Part shown: one piece after another, positions 24,795-34,759 of the stretch
Numbering within the stretch: the first letter of the stretch is position 1
Layout: each line of letters begins with the position of its first letter
Assembly: GCA_026874595.1 (NCBI GenBank)
Contig: CM049306.1
Location: 39,868,019-39,932,018 of the forward strand
Direction: 5' to 3'
Source: Sipunculus nudus
Lineage: Eukaryota > Annelida > Sipuncula > Golfingiida > Sipunculidae
DNA: 64,000 bases
Position numbers and translations under genes: made by a program
Notes under the pieces: model-generated
The model's input: the letters and a program-made list of their open reading frames with translations, nothing else
What the model was told of the DNA's origin: nothing
Database searches by the model: none

Positions 24795-25640
24795 ATACGC
24801 CCGTTATATTATGCTATACCCACCGTCCGTCCGTCCGTTGTCCATTAACTTTTAGTGTTGCCGCGATAACTTACTGGCCGGGGCTTTGGTGGATTTTCAT
24901 GAAACTCATCATAACTATTAGGTGATCTCGCAAGAGTTCGATTATGGCCAACATCCATGCATATTTAAAAAGGTCACGGGCGCTCAACTTATGCTGGTAA
25001 GGAAAGTCTGTCATAAGGCATTAGCATATTTCGATGACAGACTATCCTTACCAGCATAAGTTGAATTCCCACACAATATAACAAACCAACACACACACTC
25101 ACACGAGGCACCAACAACATAACAATTTAATCTTATTGCAAGAATACTCCTCTTTAAGCCTCAGAACACAAAGTTTGAGCATACACCCTTGCAGTTTATT
25201 AAGTAAATCTAGTAAGGTTAAAATAAAAGAAAAACACACAACATTACAATGCACCTGCTTATGATGACATTACTTTGTGAGGGTATGGCGCTGTGTCTCT
25301 CTCCTCTTAGACTCCTCCCGGTCTTCCTGGTCCCCGGTGCGGGTAGGTGGCGGCCTCTCCTGGCTTCTGGGGGCTTGGCTTGTCGGTGGCGTCTCGTCTA
25401 TCAGCTCAGCAAAATTAATAGTCTAAAGAGACAACCGGGGCGGTGTTCCCAGATCACCTCAACCTTGTCTGTCTAGTGACTTTAAAAGCAAGATCTAGCT
25501 AGGCTACTTTGTGGTGTCGCCGCGATGACTTATGAAGAATATGAATGATTTTGAAAAACAAAAACTCGTAAGAAATGTTAATCAATAAAATATCTCGCCC
25601 AGGTTCGATTTCCGGCAAAATACTGACCAACTGTCTAAAT
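24795..25640 (+). repeat. Dispersed repeat family A, copy 2, split by an insertion
   Basis: Same start ('tatacgcccgtt...cacccaccgtccgtcc') and internal blocks ('ccgcgataactta', 'aaggtcacggg', 'gctactttgtggtgtcgccgcg') as 14255-14900. Relative to copy 1, about 515 bp (24984-25500) lie between the 'aaggtcacggg' and 'gctactttgtgg' blocks, so something has inserted there. Confidence 0.7.
24984..25500. mobile_element. Insertion in repeat A with a 31-bp-arm hairpin at its left end
   Basis: Copy 1 at 14.4 kb serves as the empty site. The insert starts with a near-perfect inverted repeat (arms 24984-25013 and 25034-25064, core 'aacttatgctggtaagga'). A CA-rich stretch, A/T-rich sequence and a GC-rich 3' part follow. 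No target duplication or coding frame was recognised; the class is unknown. Confidence 0.55.
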
Positions 25641-25789
25641 TAAAATAATCCAGGGGCGGATACAGTATTTAGAAAAAGGAGAGGGCATGAGGGGGTTTGA
25701 GTGGGCAAACCTTTCCCCCACTGTAGAAACATTTTGAAAAATTACGTTGTAATGGTTCAAATCGGGTATATTTAGAAGCACCAAGGTAT

Positions 25790-26790
25790 AAAACCTCGGT
25801 TTATTTTTATATAAGCGCTTTTAAGCTCGCCGGAACGAAGTTCATGAGCTTATACCGTACCCCCGGCGTCGGCGGCGTCCGTAGACACCTAAGTTAAAGT
25901 ATTTTGTTACGCCTGTAACTCGGCAGCCACAGACCCGATTGCATTTTTATTACACATATGTATCATGTAGGTCCTTATTAACCCCCCTATATGAAATATG
26001 CGGATCAAGCGGTCAAAGTCCATGCTCACAGACCTCAGTTGTTCATGAATAAGTCAGGTTAAAGTTTTTTTGTTAGGCTCATTTCTCCATTGTTAATGAA
26101 GAAATTTCAGTTAAACTTAATACACTGATGTACAGTGACAAGACCTAGCATAGCTATTAAACGTTTTACAATATTTTGATTTTAGGGCCAGTAATTAGAA
26201 AAAAAATTACATATCCCATCCCAGCTCAGGTTAAAGTTTTTGTTTACTCTTTATAACTCGCGGCAACCATACTCTTGCCCTATCGCATTTATAGTTCACA
26301 TATGTATTGTATAGGGGATTTTGAATCCACTGTATGATTTAGGGATCAAAGGGTCAAGGTCACAGATCCTGGTTGTCATCAATCCCCTGTATGATTTAGG
26401 GATCGAAGGGTCAAGGTTACAGGCCCTGGTTTAAGTATTTGTGCTAGGCTCATTGCTCCATTTGCTGATGAAGATATTTCAATTACACTACAAGTAGACT
26501 GATGTACAGCGACAATACCCAGCACAGCTATTAAAACTTTTCCTATACATATTTTAATTCCTTGACCAGTCATTGCCACTTCAGGAACAAACTTTGTACA
26601 GATCCCAAGCCAGCTCAGGTTAAAGTTCACGGATAACTCTTTATAAATCAACGACCACTCACCATATAGCTTTCATATTTCAATTTATATATTGTAGGGG
26701 ATTAGGAATAACACATAATTTGGGAGTTAAAGGTCAAGGATATTCTGAATGCCCCGTACTGGCGAGCTAAGTTGTCCTCAGACAACTTGC
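25790..26790 (+). repeat. Dispersed repeat with two diverged ~370-390 bp units
   Basis: After 'gcttataccgtacccccggcgtcggcggcgtcc', blocks recur: 'aggctcatttctcca...gatgtacagtgacaa...agctattaaa' near 26074-26165 and again near 26444-26535. 'cccagctcaggttaaagtt' recurs near 26220 and 26608. Non-coding; resembles old tandem duplication inside an interspersed repeat. Confidence 0.6.
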
Positions 26791-27598
26791 TCTATTTTTT
26801 TTCTATCCCAGACACTTTTTTAAGGTTTTTAAAGCGGGAGAGCCCGAAGATGCATGTCCAACTTTGCGTTATCGTGGAACCAGTGTTGGGAACAGGGATA
26901 ATTAAAATGCGATATTTACGGTAATTTCTCATTTTCTGCCGTTGTGCTGTATGTTCTTCCTTCGGGTAAAACGGGAGGTTATACATTTCGACCTGCAAAT
27001 ATGGGAAATTTTATTATATATAATCTTAATACCTGAAAGCGCTTCCCGCCATGTTCTCCCTTAAAAAAGTTTCTTCTTGCGTCAGATATGTGTAAAGCTT
27101 TGTTTTCGCCCCTGGATATACTTACAATTCCTTTTCATATCATCTTCACGGGCGAAAGCAACATCTTGAAAGGCATTGGGGAGGGGGTCAGCAACCTAGC
27201 ACAGTTGAACAAGTGCACCGGAAGTGCTTGAAGAAATTCGAGTGAACTCCCAAATGCAGAAGTGCGGGCTAACAACACTATTGATTTTCGGTATTAAGCG
27301 TGCATTATATATTTACCAGATATATCTTAGCGGAAAAAAGAGGAGGCGCCCCCTGGGCCCCTTTAAATCCACCCTGGTCTGAAAATGAAGTAACGAGGTG
27401 GAAGATGATAAGTTTCACCCTCATGTTTAATAACCGGAAGAAAATGCGTGAATGTAACACGAAACGTTCCGAACGGTTCGACCCCTCCATGGCTCTGAGC
27501 TAAGGTAAAATATAAATATAAAATGTATATTATGGTCACTATATCATGTTCAAAGCTTGTACAGTTCACAAGATTTAACAGTATATGTAATTCCTTCC
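26791..27598. other. Intergenic stretch
   Basis: No recognisable gene. The segment 27340-27380 ('ggcgccccctgggccccttt...ccaccctgg') resembles one end of a hAT-type element, but no matching partner with a duplication was found. An ATTAAA on the minus strand (27426-27431) could serve the downstream end of the 27599-28756 gene. Confidence 0.4.
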
Positions 27599-28756
27599 TT
27601 ATTTAGTGCGGTTACTATTATGATCTTTCCTGTCCCTCAGATACCGACACTCACGTAGTTCCTCCCAGTTGACATTCTTGCTTGTTGTGTCTGCGGGTTT
27701 GCTGTATCCTGGGCGGAGGCGAAGCATGGTTGGTTTTGTACAGTAGATGGGCGGCAGTGTAGGCGGTGGGCGGAATCCTGGATGTTTCATCTCGGACGCT
27801 AACTGGTGCTGTTTATGAAGTGACGCCATCGACGATACAGACATTGGGTCCTCCCCCAGTGCCTGGCTCAGTGTCAGCAGTGGATCACCAGGATACACGC
27901 GGCTCACACGACGTTTGTCTTTTTTCTTTGGACTGCTACTTGGACCGGTCGCCCGCTGTAAGAAGTCGTAAATCTTCTTTTCCTCTTCCGTCATTAACGC
28001 TGGATCAGTGATGGAACGGTCCTGGCGGTGAAGACGCAATACAAGCGTATGCAAATCACTGGTTTCCGTGATTTTCTTTGTTTCTACTATCTCAGCGTCT
28101 GGCTGCACATCGTAACACAGACTGTGACGTAAAGCGTCACGCGGTGTCAAACACAATCTCTCTGTAACTTCTTTTGGTGATATCAATGCGCCTGCGCAAT
28201 GTTTGTCTTCCGGTATGGGTGTCATAGCGGTGTCAATACTGACAGAGAGTCTGTTACGTCGCCGCTGTTGTCTGCTGCCCCGGATAGCCATTGGCTGAAC
28301 CTTGATACAATTAATAACAGGCAGATCTTCTGGGCCAGGGAGGTTCTTTATATTGTCCATGGGTACCGGTAGAGCAGACGATTTTCTCGGAAGCGATGAA
28401 TTCAGTCCTACTTTCCCGCGTAAACTGGGAAAACCAGTTTCTTTACCAGAATGTGCGTCACTTTCACTTCTACATTTTCTCCTGACTCCTAAATCACTGA
28501 ATCGTCCACAAGGCTCCTTTATAGCCTTTAACCGCCCACGTGCCCTGTCAGGTAAAAATCTCTTGAGCAGATTATTCTTTTTAGCTTTGTACTGTATCCG
28601 CGCATTTTGTCTGTCAATATCGAGGATTTTCCCAATCCGGACTAGGCTTTGTTCTTGACGCATATTGGCTGCTGTCACAAAACGAACTGAAGCCTGGGAA
28701 AATAAACGGTCGAAGCCGACAGAGATAGGGCTCCTGACCACGTCTTCCACGTTCAT
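27599..28756 (-). CDS. Unknown basic protein, 385 aa, single exon
   Basis: An uninterrupted 385-codon frame with start ATG at 28754-28756 and stop TAA at 27599-27601. I do not recognise the family. The protein is rich in Arg/Lys, Ser and Pro and looks largely disordered. It has basic clusters around residues 164-169 (QRRRNR, with a kinase-like RRRNRLS) and 277-283 (KKKDKRR), both possible nuclear localisation signals. A short helix-like MTEEEKKIYDFLQR segment lies near 255-268 and a Pro-rich PPPTLPP near 330-336. No signal peptide or membrane segment is present. Codon use looks coding, not random, and opposite-strand frames are shorter. The absence of introns, when neighbours are intron-rich, could mean a retrogene or a lineage-specific gene; 5' non-coding exons cannot be excluded. 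Confidence 0.65.
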   Translation of the reverse strand: MNVEDVVRSPISVGFDRLFSQASVRFVTAANMRQEQSLVRIGKILDIDRQNARIQYKAKKNNLLKRFLPDRARGRLKAIKEPCGRFSDLGVRRKCRSESDAHSGKETGFPSLRGKVGLNSSLPRKSSALPVPMDNIKNLPGPEDLPVINCIKVQPMAIRGSRQQRRRNRLSVSIDTAMTPIPEDKHCAGALISPKEVTERLCLTPRDALRHSLCYDVQPDAEIVETKKITETSDLHTLVLRLHRQDRSITDPALMTEEEKKIYDFLQRATGPSSSPKKKDKRRVSRVYPGDPLLTLSQALGEDPMSVSSMASLHKQHQLASEMKHPGFRPPPTLPPIYCTKPTMLRLRPGYSKPADTTSKNVNWEELRECRYLRDRKDHNSNRTK

Positions 28757-29038
28757 TATTTACAACACTCCAACATGAGAGCCAGAGAGTGTAAAAGGCC
28801 CTGATTTAAAACTGAATGTTCGCGACCGGAGCAACATTGGAGAGCTACAATCCCTGGGACCGTCTCGCTACTCCAAAAAAGGTAGTTCATCACCGAGTGA
28901 TGTGACATCCAATCTCCGGGATGGATACATGAGGCCAGCACTCCACGCGAAATCAGGTGAAGTGTTTACATGACAACAATCAGGTGACTGAATGCGAGTT
29001 AATAGCCGCGACCAGACGAGAGATGGTTCAGCGTCAAC

Positions 29039-29285
29039 CTATCTGAGACGCACTAATCCCGTCCTCGTAATAAACTCCCGCTGGGCATCTTTATTATCGC
29101 ACGGCCAATACAGGGGACGGGGTACCCTATTAATCTTGCAGGGAGAATCGCCCGGGTGTGTTGTATCCACGCACATAGATATTGGACTCTGTACGACACC
29201 GTAGAACACAAGAGGATGCTTCCACATTTGGGCCCACATGCCATGACCGCCCTGGTGGTTTGTCAGGTAACCATGCCAACCGAAC
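29039..29285 (-). CDS. Possible orphan last exon, ricin-type lectin-like
   Basis: On the minus strand a 'gagacag' acceptor at 29286-29288 opens 81 codons ending at TAG (29039-29041). A stop lies just before the acceptor, as expected for an intron edge. The peptide has a Cys pattern (MCVD...SPC...WPCDN) and a Q-R-E-F...G-L-V-R-L end, reminiscent of the QxW repeat of ricin-type lectin domains such as those closing GalNAc-transferases. No upstream exon was found in the window. It may be a gene fragment or chance; the 385-aa gene lies about 280 bp downstream. Confidence 0.3.
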
Positions 29286-29482
29286 CTGTCTCACCGTGAG
29301 GGCGTCAAAAGATGATTCATACCGGCACGGCTTATTGCTTGGTCAAATTAGCGAGGACAACAAAAGTTACTTAAGGGACCTTTAAGGCTCTTATAGTCTC
29401 AAGTACTAACGCTCAAGTAATTTTTTACTTCATATGCCCTTGCTGCGAAACCGTAGTGTGCCCTGTTCACGCACATTTTAAT

Positions 29483-29640
29483 GGGGGGGGGGGGGGGGGG
29501 GGGGGGGGGTCCTTTGTATTATCTGGGGAAATCCTAATTCAACATGGGCTGAGGACACAGTATAACAAGGGACCCACTGGTCATGACGCTCAGCTGAGAA
29601 GCATGACGTATAACATACCAATTCACAACTTTTTGTCACG
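29483..29640 (+). repeat. PolyG-associated repeat, copy 1
   Basis: A G run (about 29483-29509) followed by about 125 bp: 'cctttgtattatctggggaa' ... 'gacgctcagctgagaagcat' ... 'cacaactttttg'. It is nearly repeated at 29780-29925. Confidence 0.8.
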
Positions 29641-29779
29641 TTTTTTTATGAACGTTTGCCCAAACGTTGAAGAAAGAAAGAAAAGTATATATCTGGTTAA
29701 AACACAATTACCCGACGGTCGAAGGAAAATTGTATGACTGTTGAGCTTACAGGAGTTGATACTGTGACATGATACTTGT

Positions 29780-29925
29780 AGGGGGGGGGGGGGAGGAATC
29801 CTTTGTATTAACTTGGGAAATCCTAATTCAAACTTGGCTGAGGACTGTATATCAAGGGACCCATTGGTCATGACGCTCAGCTGAGAAGCATGACGTATAA
29901 CATACCCATTCACAACTTTTTGCTG
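29780..29925 (+). repeat. PolyG-associated repeat, copy 2
   Basis: A G run followed by the same 125-bp unit as 29510-29640 with about ten differences, in the same orientation and about 290 bp downstream. A weaker relative (polyG, then 'gacccatgtgtcatgacgct') is at 33028-33110. Confidence 0.8.
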
Positions 29926-30224
29926 TAATTTAGCACTCAAAATACCAATAAAAATTAAGAAATGCTGTAAGTATTTTTGTTGTTCTTACTGTCCAAATAT
30001 AATCAACGCCTGATCAATATACATATAAAATTTTAAGCCAATATATGAACCCAAATCTAAAAAATGACAAAAATTGCTGAACCACAAGGAATAAAAGTAA
30101 AACTGCAAATAAAAAAATAGGCAACACCACTGGTCTCATAATAACATCACACCTATCACCATGGTCAATAAGTTTATACTATGAAGCCCCGGAGACGCCA
30201 TGGGTAAAGAAATTAATAAGCATT

Positions 30225-30475
30225 GAACAAAAATTAGTAATTCGTTCCCACAACCTACTACTGTCTCGTGCGTACGACTTACTAACTCGTGCGCACGAAT
30301 CTCTAACTCGTTCCCACGACTTGCTCGCTCTTTCCCACTATTTACTAACTCGTTTCCACGACTTACTAACTCGTTCCATCGACTTAATATATATGTCGTA
30401 CGCCCAAGAAAGTATGTCAATGGAACGAGTTAGTGAGCCGTGCGCACGAGATAGTAATTCGTGGGAACAGAGTTA
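30225..30475 (-). repeat. ~21-bp minisatellite with an inverted block
   Basis: Degenerate units such as 'actaactcgttcccacgact' recur about eight times from 30235 to 30385. The array then reappears in the opposite orientation at 30420-30470 ('gaacgagttagtgagccgtg'). The 21-bp period keeps frame, giving a repeated R-G-N-E-L-V-S-like peptide on the minus strand, probably incidental. Confidence 0.7.
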
Positions 30476-30479
30476 GTAT

Positions 30480-32635
30480 TTTTTTTTCAAAGTTCAGCAA
30501 TTTTTTTGTCATGTCGTCTCTGGTGCTCCATAATATAAAGCAAGTTGTAAGGCAATATATTAATTCTAAATACTGACTTAGTTTTGGGTATATGGTAAGA
30601 GAACTGATCCCATTTGAACCGTACGGTATGCAAAATTTTAGGTCTGCCCTGTTACCGTACATTAATGATAAAGGACCATCGTTGTTCCCTTTGACGACTT
30701 CTAGTCTTTGCCTCTTCCTACCACCAAAAAGTTTATTTTAAAAAAATTTAAGACAATCGATGCAGACATTTCTCACATATATTCTCGTATTATATTCCTG
30801 GCAGAGGTTTAAAGTGTTTAAAATTATCCCGATCTTGTAAAATTTGAACTGAAATCACAATGATTTTCTCGAGTTATTGCTCAAATGGAACCTTTGGTCA
30901 AGCTTTGAGTATACCGCCCAAAGTCAAATGTTGTAGTAGAATATTAGCACTGCGCTTCTCAAACTCAAATCAGAATAAATGATACTGTTGTATCAATAAG
31001 GGCGACTGAGGGAGATCTAACACCGCGTTCCCATGACAGCGTATCTTGTCAATTGCGTGTCATATTAGCAGATGGCTTATATGGTTTGAAATTCGAAGGT
31101 GACCGTCAAAGCTGCAACCTCTTTCTGTTCATGTGAAGAAGCCAGAAGGATCTTACATAAAAAACATGGTTTGTATTACGGTTATTTATCATAGGGAAAT
31201 ACCAACAGCAGGCTTGCCAGGATTAATTGTCACTGATAATCGTTTTGGTCCAGAACCAGTGCAAGTAGATCAAACTAAAGACCCATCATTCTGCTTCCAA
31301 AAGAAAAGTGGCCTGGTCTGTAAACAGAGAGTATCTCAACACGTCGTTCACACAGACGCTGATCAGTTTCATACCACAAAGTCTGTGGCAGCCATGCTTT
31401 CACAGAACTTGATTCGGGGAGCCTATTCGGTGTCTATTCTATGAATAATGAATTATTCCATTAATAATGAAGCCTCCAAGTGTTCCGACCGAAATCAAAA
31501 CAGCAAATCAAATTCTAAGAACAAAATGTAAACAATACATAGTTAACATGCCGTGTGAACAAGAAAGCTTGTCAAGTGCACCAGGAAAAGGACTGGTTTA
31601 TATGGCTTAAATTATTTGATTTGTCAAATCCTCGTTGCCCTCCAGGCAATGCTCAACAAGTATACGCTAAGCAAATGATTGGTTCAATTGCCTTTTTATT
31701 ATTCATTATTCATAGAAAGTAGACTCCAGAGCGTCACACTGTACTAAGGTCTTAGAAACCGTGAATGCCACAGACCGGTAGTATTAAGATAATTGAAGTG
31801 TGATCAAAGGACCGAAAGCTCATCTCCGAACATTTTGTACATATGAAAAAACTGAGGAAAGAACAAGAAATATTTCAGTAAAATTATTACAAATCCCTGT
31901 AGAGAATTCTTATAAAAAAAGGCTTAAGGGATTCTCCGGTTATCCGAAAATGTTGCAATTTTGGTGGGCTGCTATCACTGTCATATGGAAATTTTACAAA
32001 TGGGTCAAAGAGGTTGGTCTGTAACCTTCCACCAGAGGTCGTTTCTTCTGAAAAACGAACCTTCCGGTTTGGCAGGATGGGACGGCCAGGATACTTGTCT
32101 CAAATGTCAAACTTTGAAATAAAAAAGTCGTCACATTTCAAGGAAACACTTTTTGTTTAGATTTCACATGCGCATGCTTAAGAAATATTACTTATTCCGT
32201 GAAACCCTAAACAATTAAAAATATTTTCTTAAACGTTATAATTATTTGAAATATGATATATATATGAAGTTATATATATATATATATATTATTTTTATGA
32301 ACCCCATTGCATCTCCCCTTCCTGGAAGCGTTATCTGTACGAGGTAAATATGTCCATTATCCCAGGTGTCATACTTTTGGTGAACAAGGCGAGGGTAATT
32401 ATAACTAACACTCTATTTGTCACTTGGACATTTATATCTGGAGAAAATGCTCAAGTTCGATTTCTGCGACCTATCTGTTACAATATTGCTCACTTTGTCT
32501 GCACCTTTTTAATGCTCAGTCAAGAAAGGCCATAAATTACAGTACACAGATTCTGCCTTGTGTTGGACACAGTGTTTCCCTTCCCTTCCTCATGGATATT
32601 AGCCGAGACACCCCGACTCAATAGGAAATGATAAT
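30480..32635. other. Intergenic stretch, possible ~285-bp inverted-repeat element
   Basis: No recognisable gene. 'ttctatgaataatgaat' at about 31437-31453 is mirrored by 'attcattattcatagaa' at about 31703-31719, which could bound a small inverted-repeat element. Open frames at 31133-31444 and 31800-32024 have no recognisable motifs. A (TA)n run is at about 32273-32290. Confidence 0.4.
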
Positions 32636-32637
32636 TG

Positions 32638-33016
32638 GGCTTGTAAGCCTACTTGAGTTGTGATACAAGTAATATCAAGGAATGCATCATCTTCCATCAT
32701 ATTGCATTCATATTGTGGTAAACAGCCCAAAATCTTAACATTATGCTACAAATGATGAATTAACACGAAAATACATTTGAACTCACAACCCAAACTGAAA
32801 CCCGTCTTTATGGTCATTTCCTGTATCCTGTACAACTTGGCTGCGTCCAGTAACTAGTGTGAGCCATGCCTGTATTCAAGCAGTCAGAAATTCAACAAAC
32901 ATGCCGCGAGGTTCACCAATATGCCGAGTCAAAACGGAACATTTCTCGCTCATGTTCTTAGAAAGTATACTAAAAATGCTAACAATTAGTCTGGTTTATG
33001 TCAATTGACAGTGTAC
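32638..33016 (+). repeat. Dispersed repeat family C, copy 1
   Basis: About 380 bp from 'ggcttgtaagcctactt' to 'caattgacagtgtacc'. The reverse complement of 45551-45950 aligns along its whole length. No open frame and no clear terminal inverted repeat. It may be a SINE or MITE-like family. Confidence 0.8.
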
Positions 33017-33027
33017 CTGTAGCCCAT

Positions 33028-33049
33028 GGGGGGGGGGGGGGGGGGGGGG
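33028..33049 (+). repeat. PolyG homopolymer
   Basis: About 20 G, immediately after repeat family C copy 1 and followed by a relative of the 29.5-kb polyG-associated repeat. Confidence 0.9.
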
Positions 33050-33249
33050 CTGTTGTCAACGAGTGACCCATGTGTCATGACGCTCAGCCGACTGACATGT
33101 TGATAATATGTCCTTACACAGACAACTAATTAAGATAGGTGGCTATTGTTGATGCATATTAGCTTAAGTTCATGTAGACTCATAAGCACAACAAATTTGA
33201 TGACAATCCAACCAGCCTTTCATGAGGAATTTGGCAATTTGTGTGTATT

Positions 33250-34145
33250 TTGCATTATTTCTTGGGTGCTCAAACATACCCCAAAACTCTGAGAATATAG
33301 GTTAACTGTGACCAAATTTCAGGTTTCTAGGGGAACTTTTAAGGAACTCTCAGGATGTCAAGTTAGAAGATTCTGGGCCCCATGGTTATGATTTGTGCCT
33401 TACTTGGTATCTAATTTTAAGTTATTCTGAGGGGTGCTTATAAGCCCCATAGCTCAGAAAATATGAGTAACAGAGACCTTAATTCACGTTTCCAAGGAGA
33501 CTTTTACAGATCTCCCTGGATGTCAGGTTTGAAGATTCTAGGACCAATGGTTACAATTTAAGCCTTGTTGAGGGACGACCGCATCTTTTAAGGTCTCAAA
33601 ATAGAGAAAAAAATCGTAAAAAATCGAAAAAATACAAGTGGGGCCACCAGTCAACAGAAACTGATGAAAAACACTCCATGTTGCACATGCATGCAAAGAA
33701 TAATGCCGATCAATGCACTAGTTGTTCAGATACTTAGCTTTTGTATCAAATTTTTAGTTATTCTGGGGGGTACTTCTGAGCCCCATAGCTCGGACAATAT
33801 GGTTGACAGAGATCTAATTTCAGGTTTCCATGGAGACTTTTCATGGACCTCCAAGCATGTCAAGAAAGAAGATTCTAGGTCTAGTTGTTACGATTTGTGC
33901 CGTGTTAACAGATGACAGCATCTTTTAAGGTCTCAAAAATAGATAAATAAAATAGTAAAATATCGAAAAAATACAGGTGGTGCCACAAGTCTGCAGAAAC
34001 TGATGAAACACTCCACGATCAAAAACCATGCAAAGAATCATGGTGATGAATGTATAAGTTGTTCAGATACTTGAGCTTTTGTATCAATTTTTTTATTATT
34101 CGGGGGGGGGGGGGGGGGTTCTGGGAAGCCCCATAGCTCACAGGT
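33250..34145 (+). repeat. ~335-bp tandem repeat, about 2.5 units
   Basis: The block 'ttattctg(g)gggg...agccccatagctca' recurs at 33420, 33754 and 34090. 'caggtttcca(t/a)ggagactttt' and 'gcatcttttaaggtctcaaaa' recur at the same spacing of about 335 bp. The first unit is partial. The third unit carries an expanded G run (34104-34118). Confidence 0.8.
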
Positions 34146-34395
34146 TTTGGGTAACAGTAACCATGTTTCTGTATCTCTACATTTCCCCTACTCTTACCAG
34201 TAAGGAACCAATGGAAAAACTGATATCTTTAAATCACAATAGAATCTACTTATTCACCCTCAATCAAATTACAGTTTCAAGAGGAAATTTATTGATTTAC
34301 TAGAACTAATAACAAAAGTGTTTTTTCCCCCATCAAATGTACTGCAAAAGGTGGTATACCCATTATTTGACATGTGACCTGTGACATCCCCCCCC

Positions 34396-34693
34396 CCCAT
34401 TCCCTCCCTGTGAATGGTGGTTTTGTTAGTAAACTGTTGTGAGCTTTTCTGTATTAATGAGAATTTTCTCTGTTAAAGTTTATACGCCAGAGTAAGCCAA
34501 CCGAAAATTTTCCCTTATTGGGCCTATTATCGCCCATCCCGCCTCGTTCACGTGTATCTAGGTCACACTTCCGTTTCCTGTAATCACATTTTTCGATGGC
34601 GGAATGAAGTGGACTGGGAGGCAGCATTGTTTGTAATACAGAAAAGCTCACAACAGTTTACTAACAAAACCACCATTCACAAGGAGAGAATGG
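34396..34693. mobile_element. Palindromic mini-element related to the DIRS element ends
   Basis: Arms of 59 bp (34396-34454 and 34635-34693) are reverse complements with about three mismatches. The inner 34447-34593 is the reverse complement of 40914-41037, the subterminal region at the far end of the DIRS element, apart from a roughly 22-bp extra block. The remaining core (34594-34634) is unique. It lies immediately outside the near end of the DIRS element. It looks like a non-autonomous, foldback derivative of the same or a sister family. Confidence 0.7.
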
Positions 34694-34759
34694 GGGGTTT
34701 TATTACGTAAACATAATTGTGAGCTGTTTCTGTATTAATGAGAATATAACAGATAAACC

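Noticed and set aside
25652-27115. hAT-type element bounded by 'caggggcgg' and 'cgcccctg'
   Set aside because: Only about 8 bp of inverted end match and the flanking 8-mers differ, so no target duplication supports it.
30136-30420. Repetitive N-E-L-V-S peptide as a protein-coding repeat
   Set aside because: The 21-bp minisatellite is degenerate and flips orientation; the frame has no gene context.
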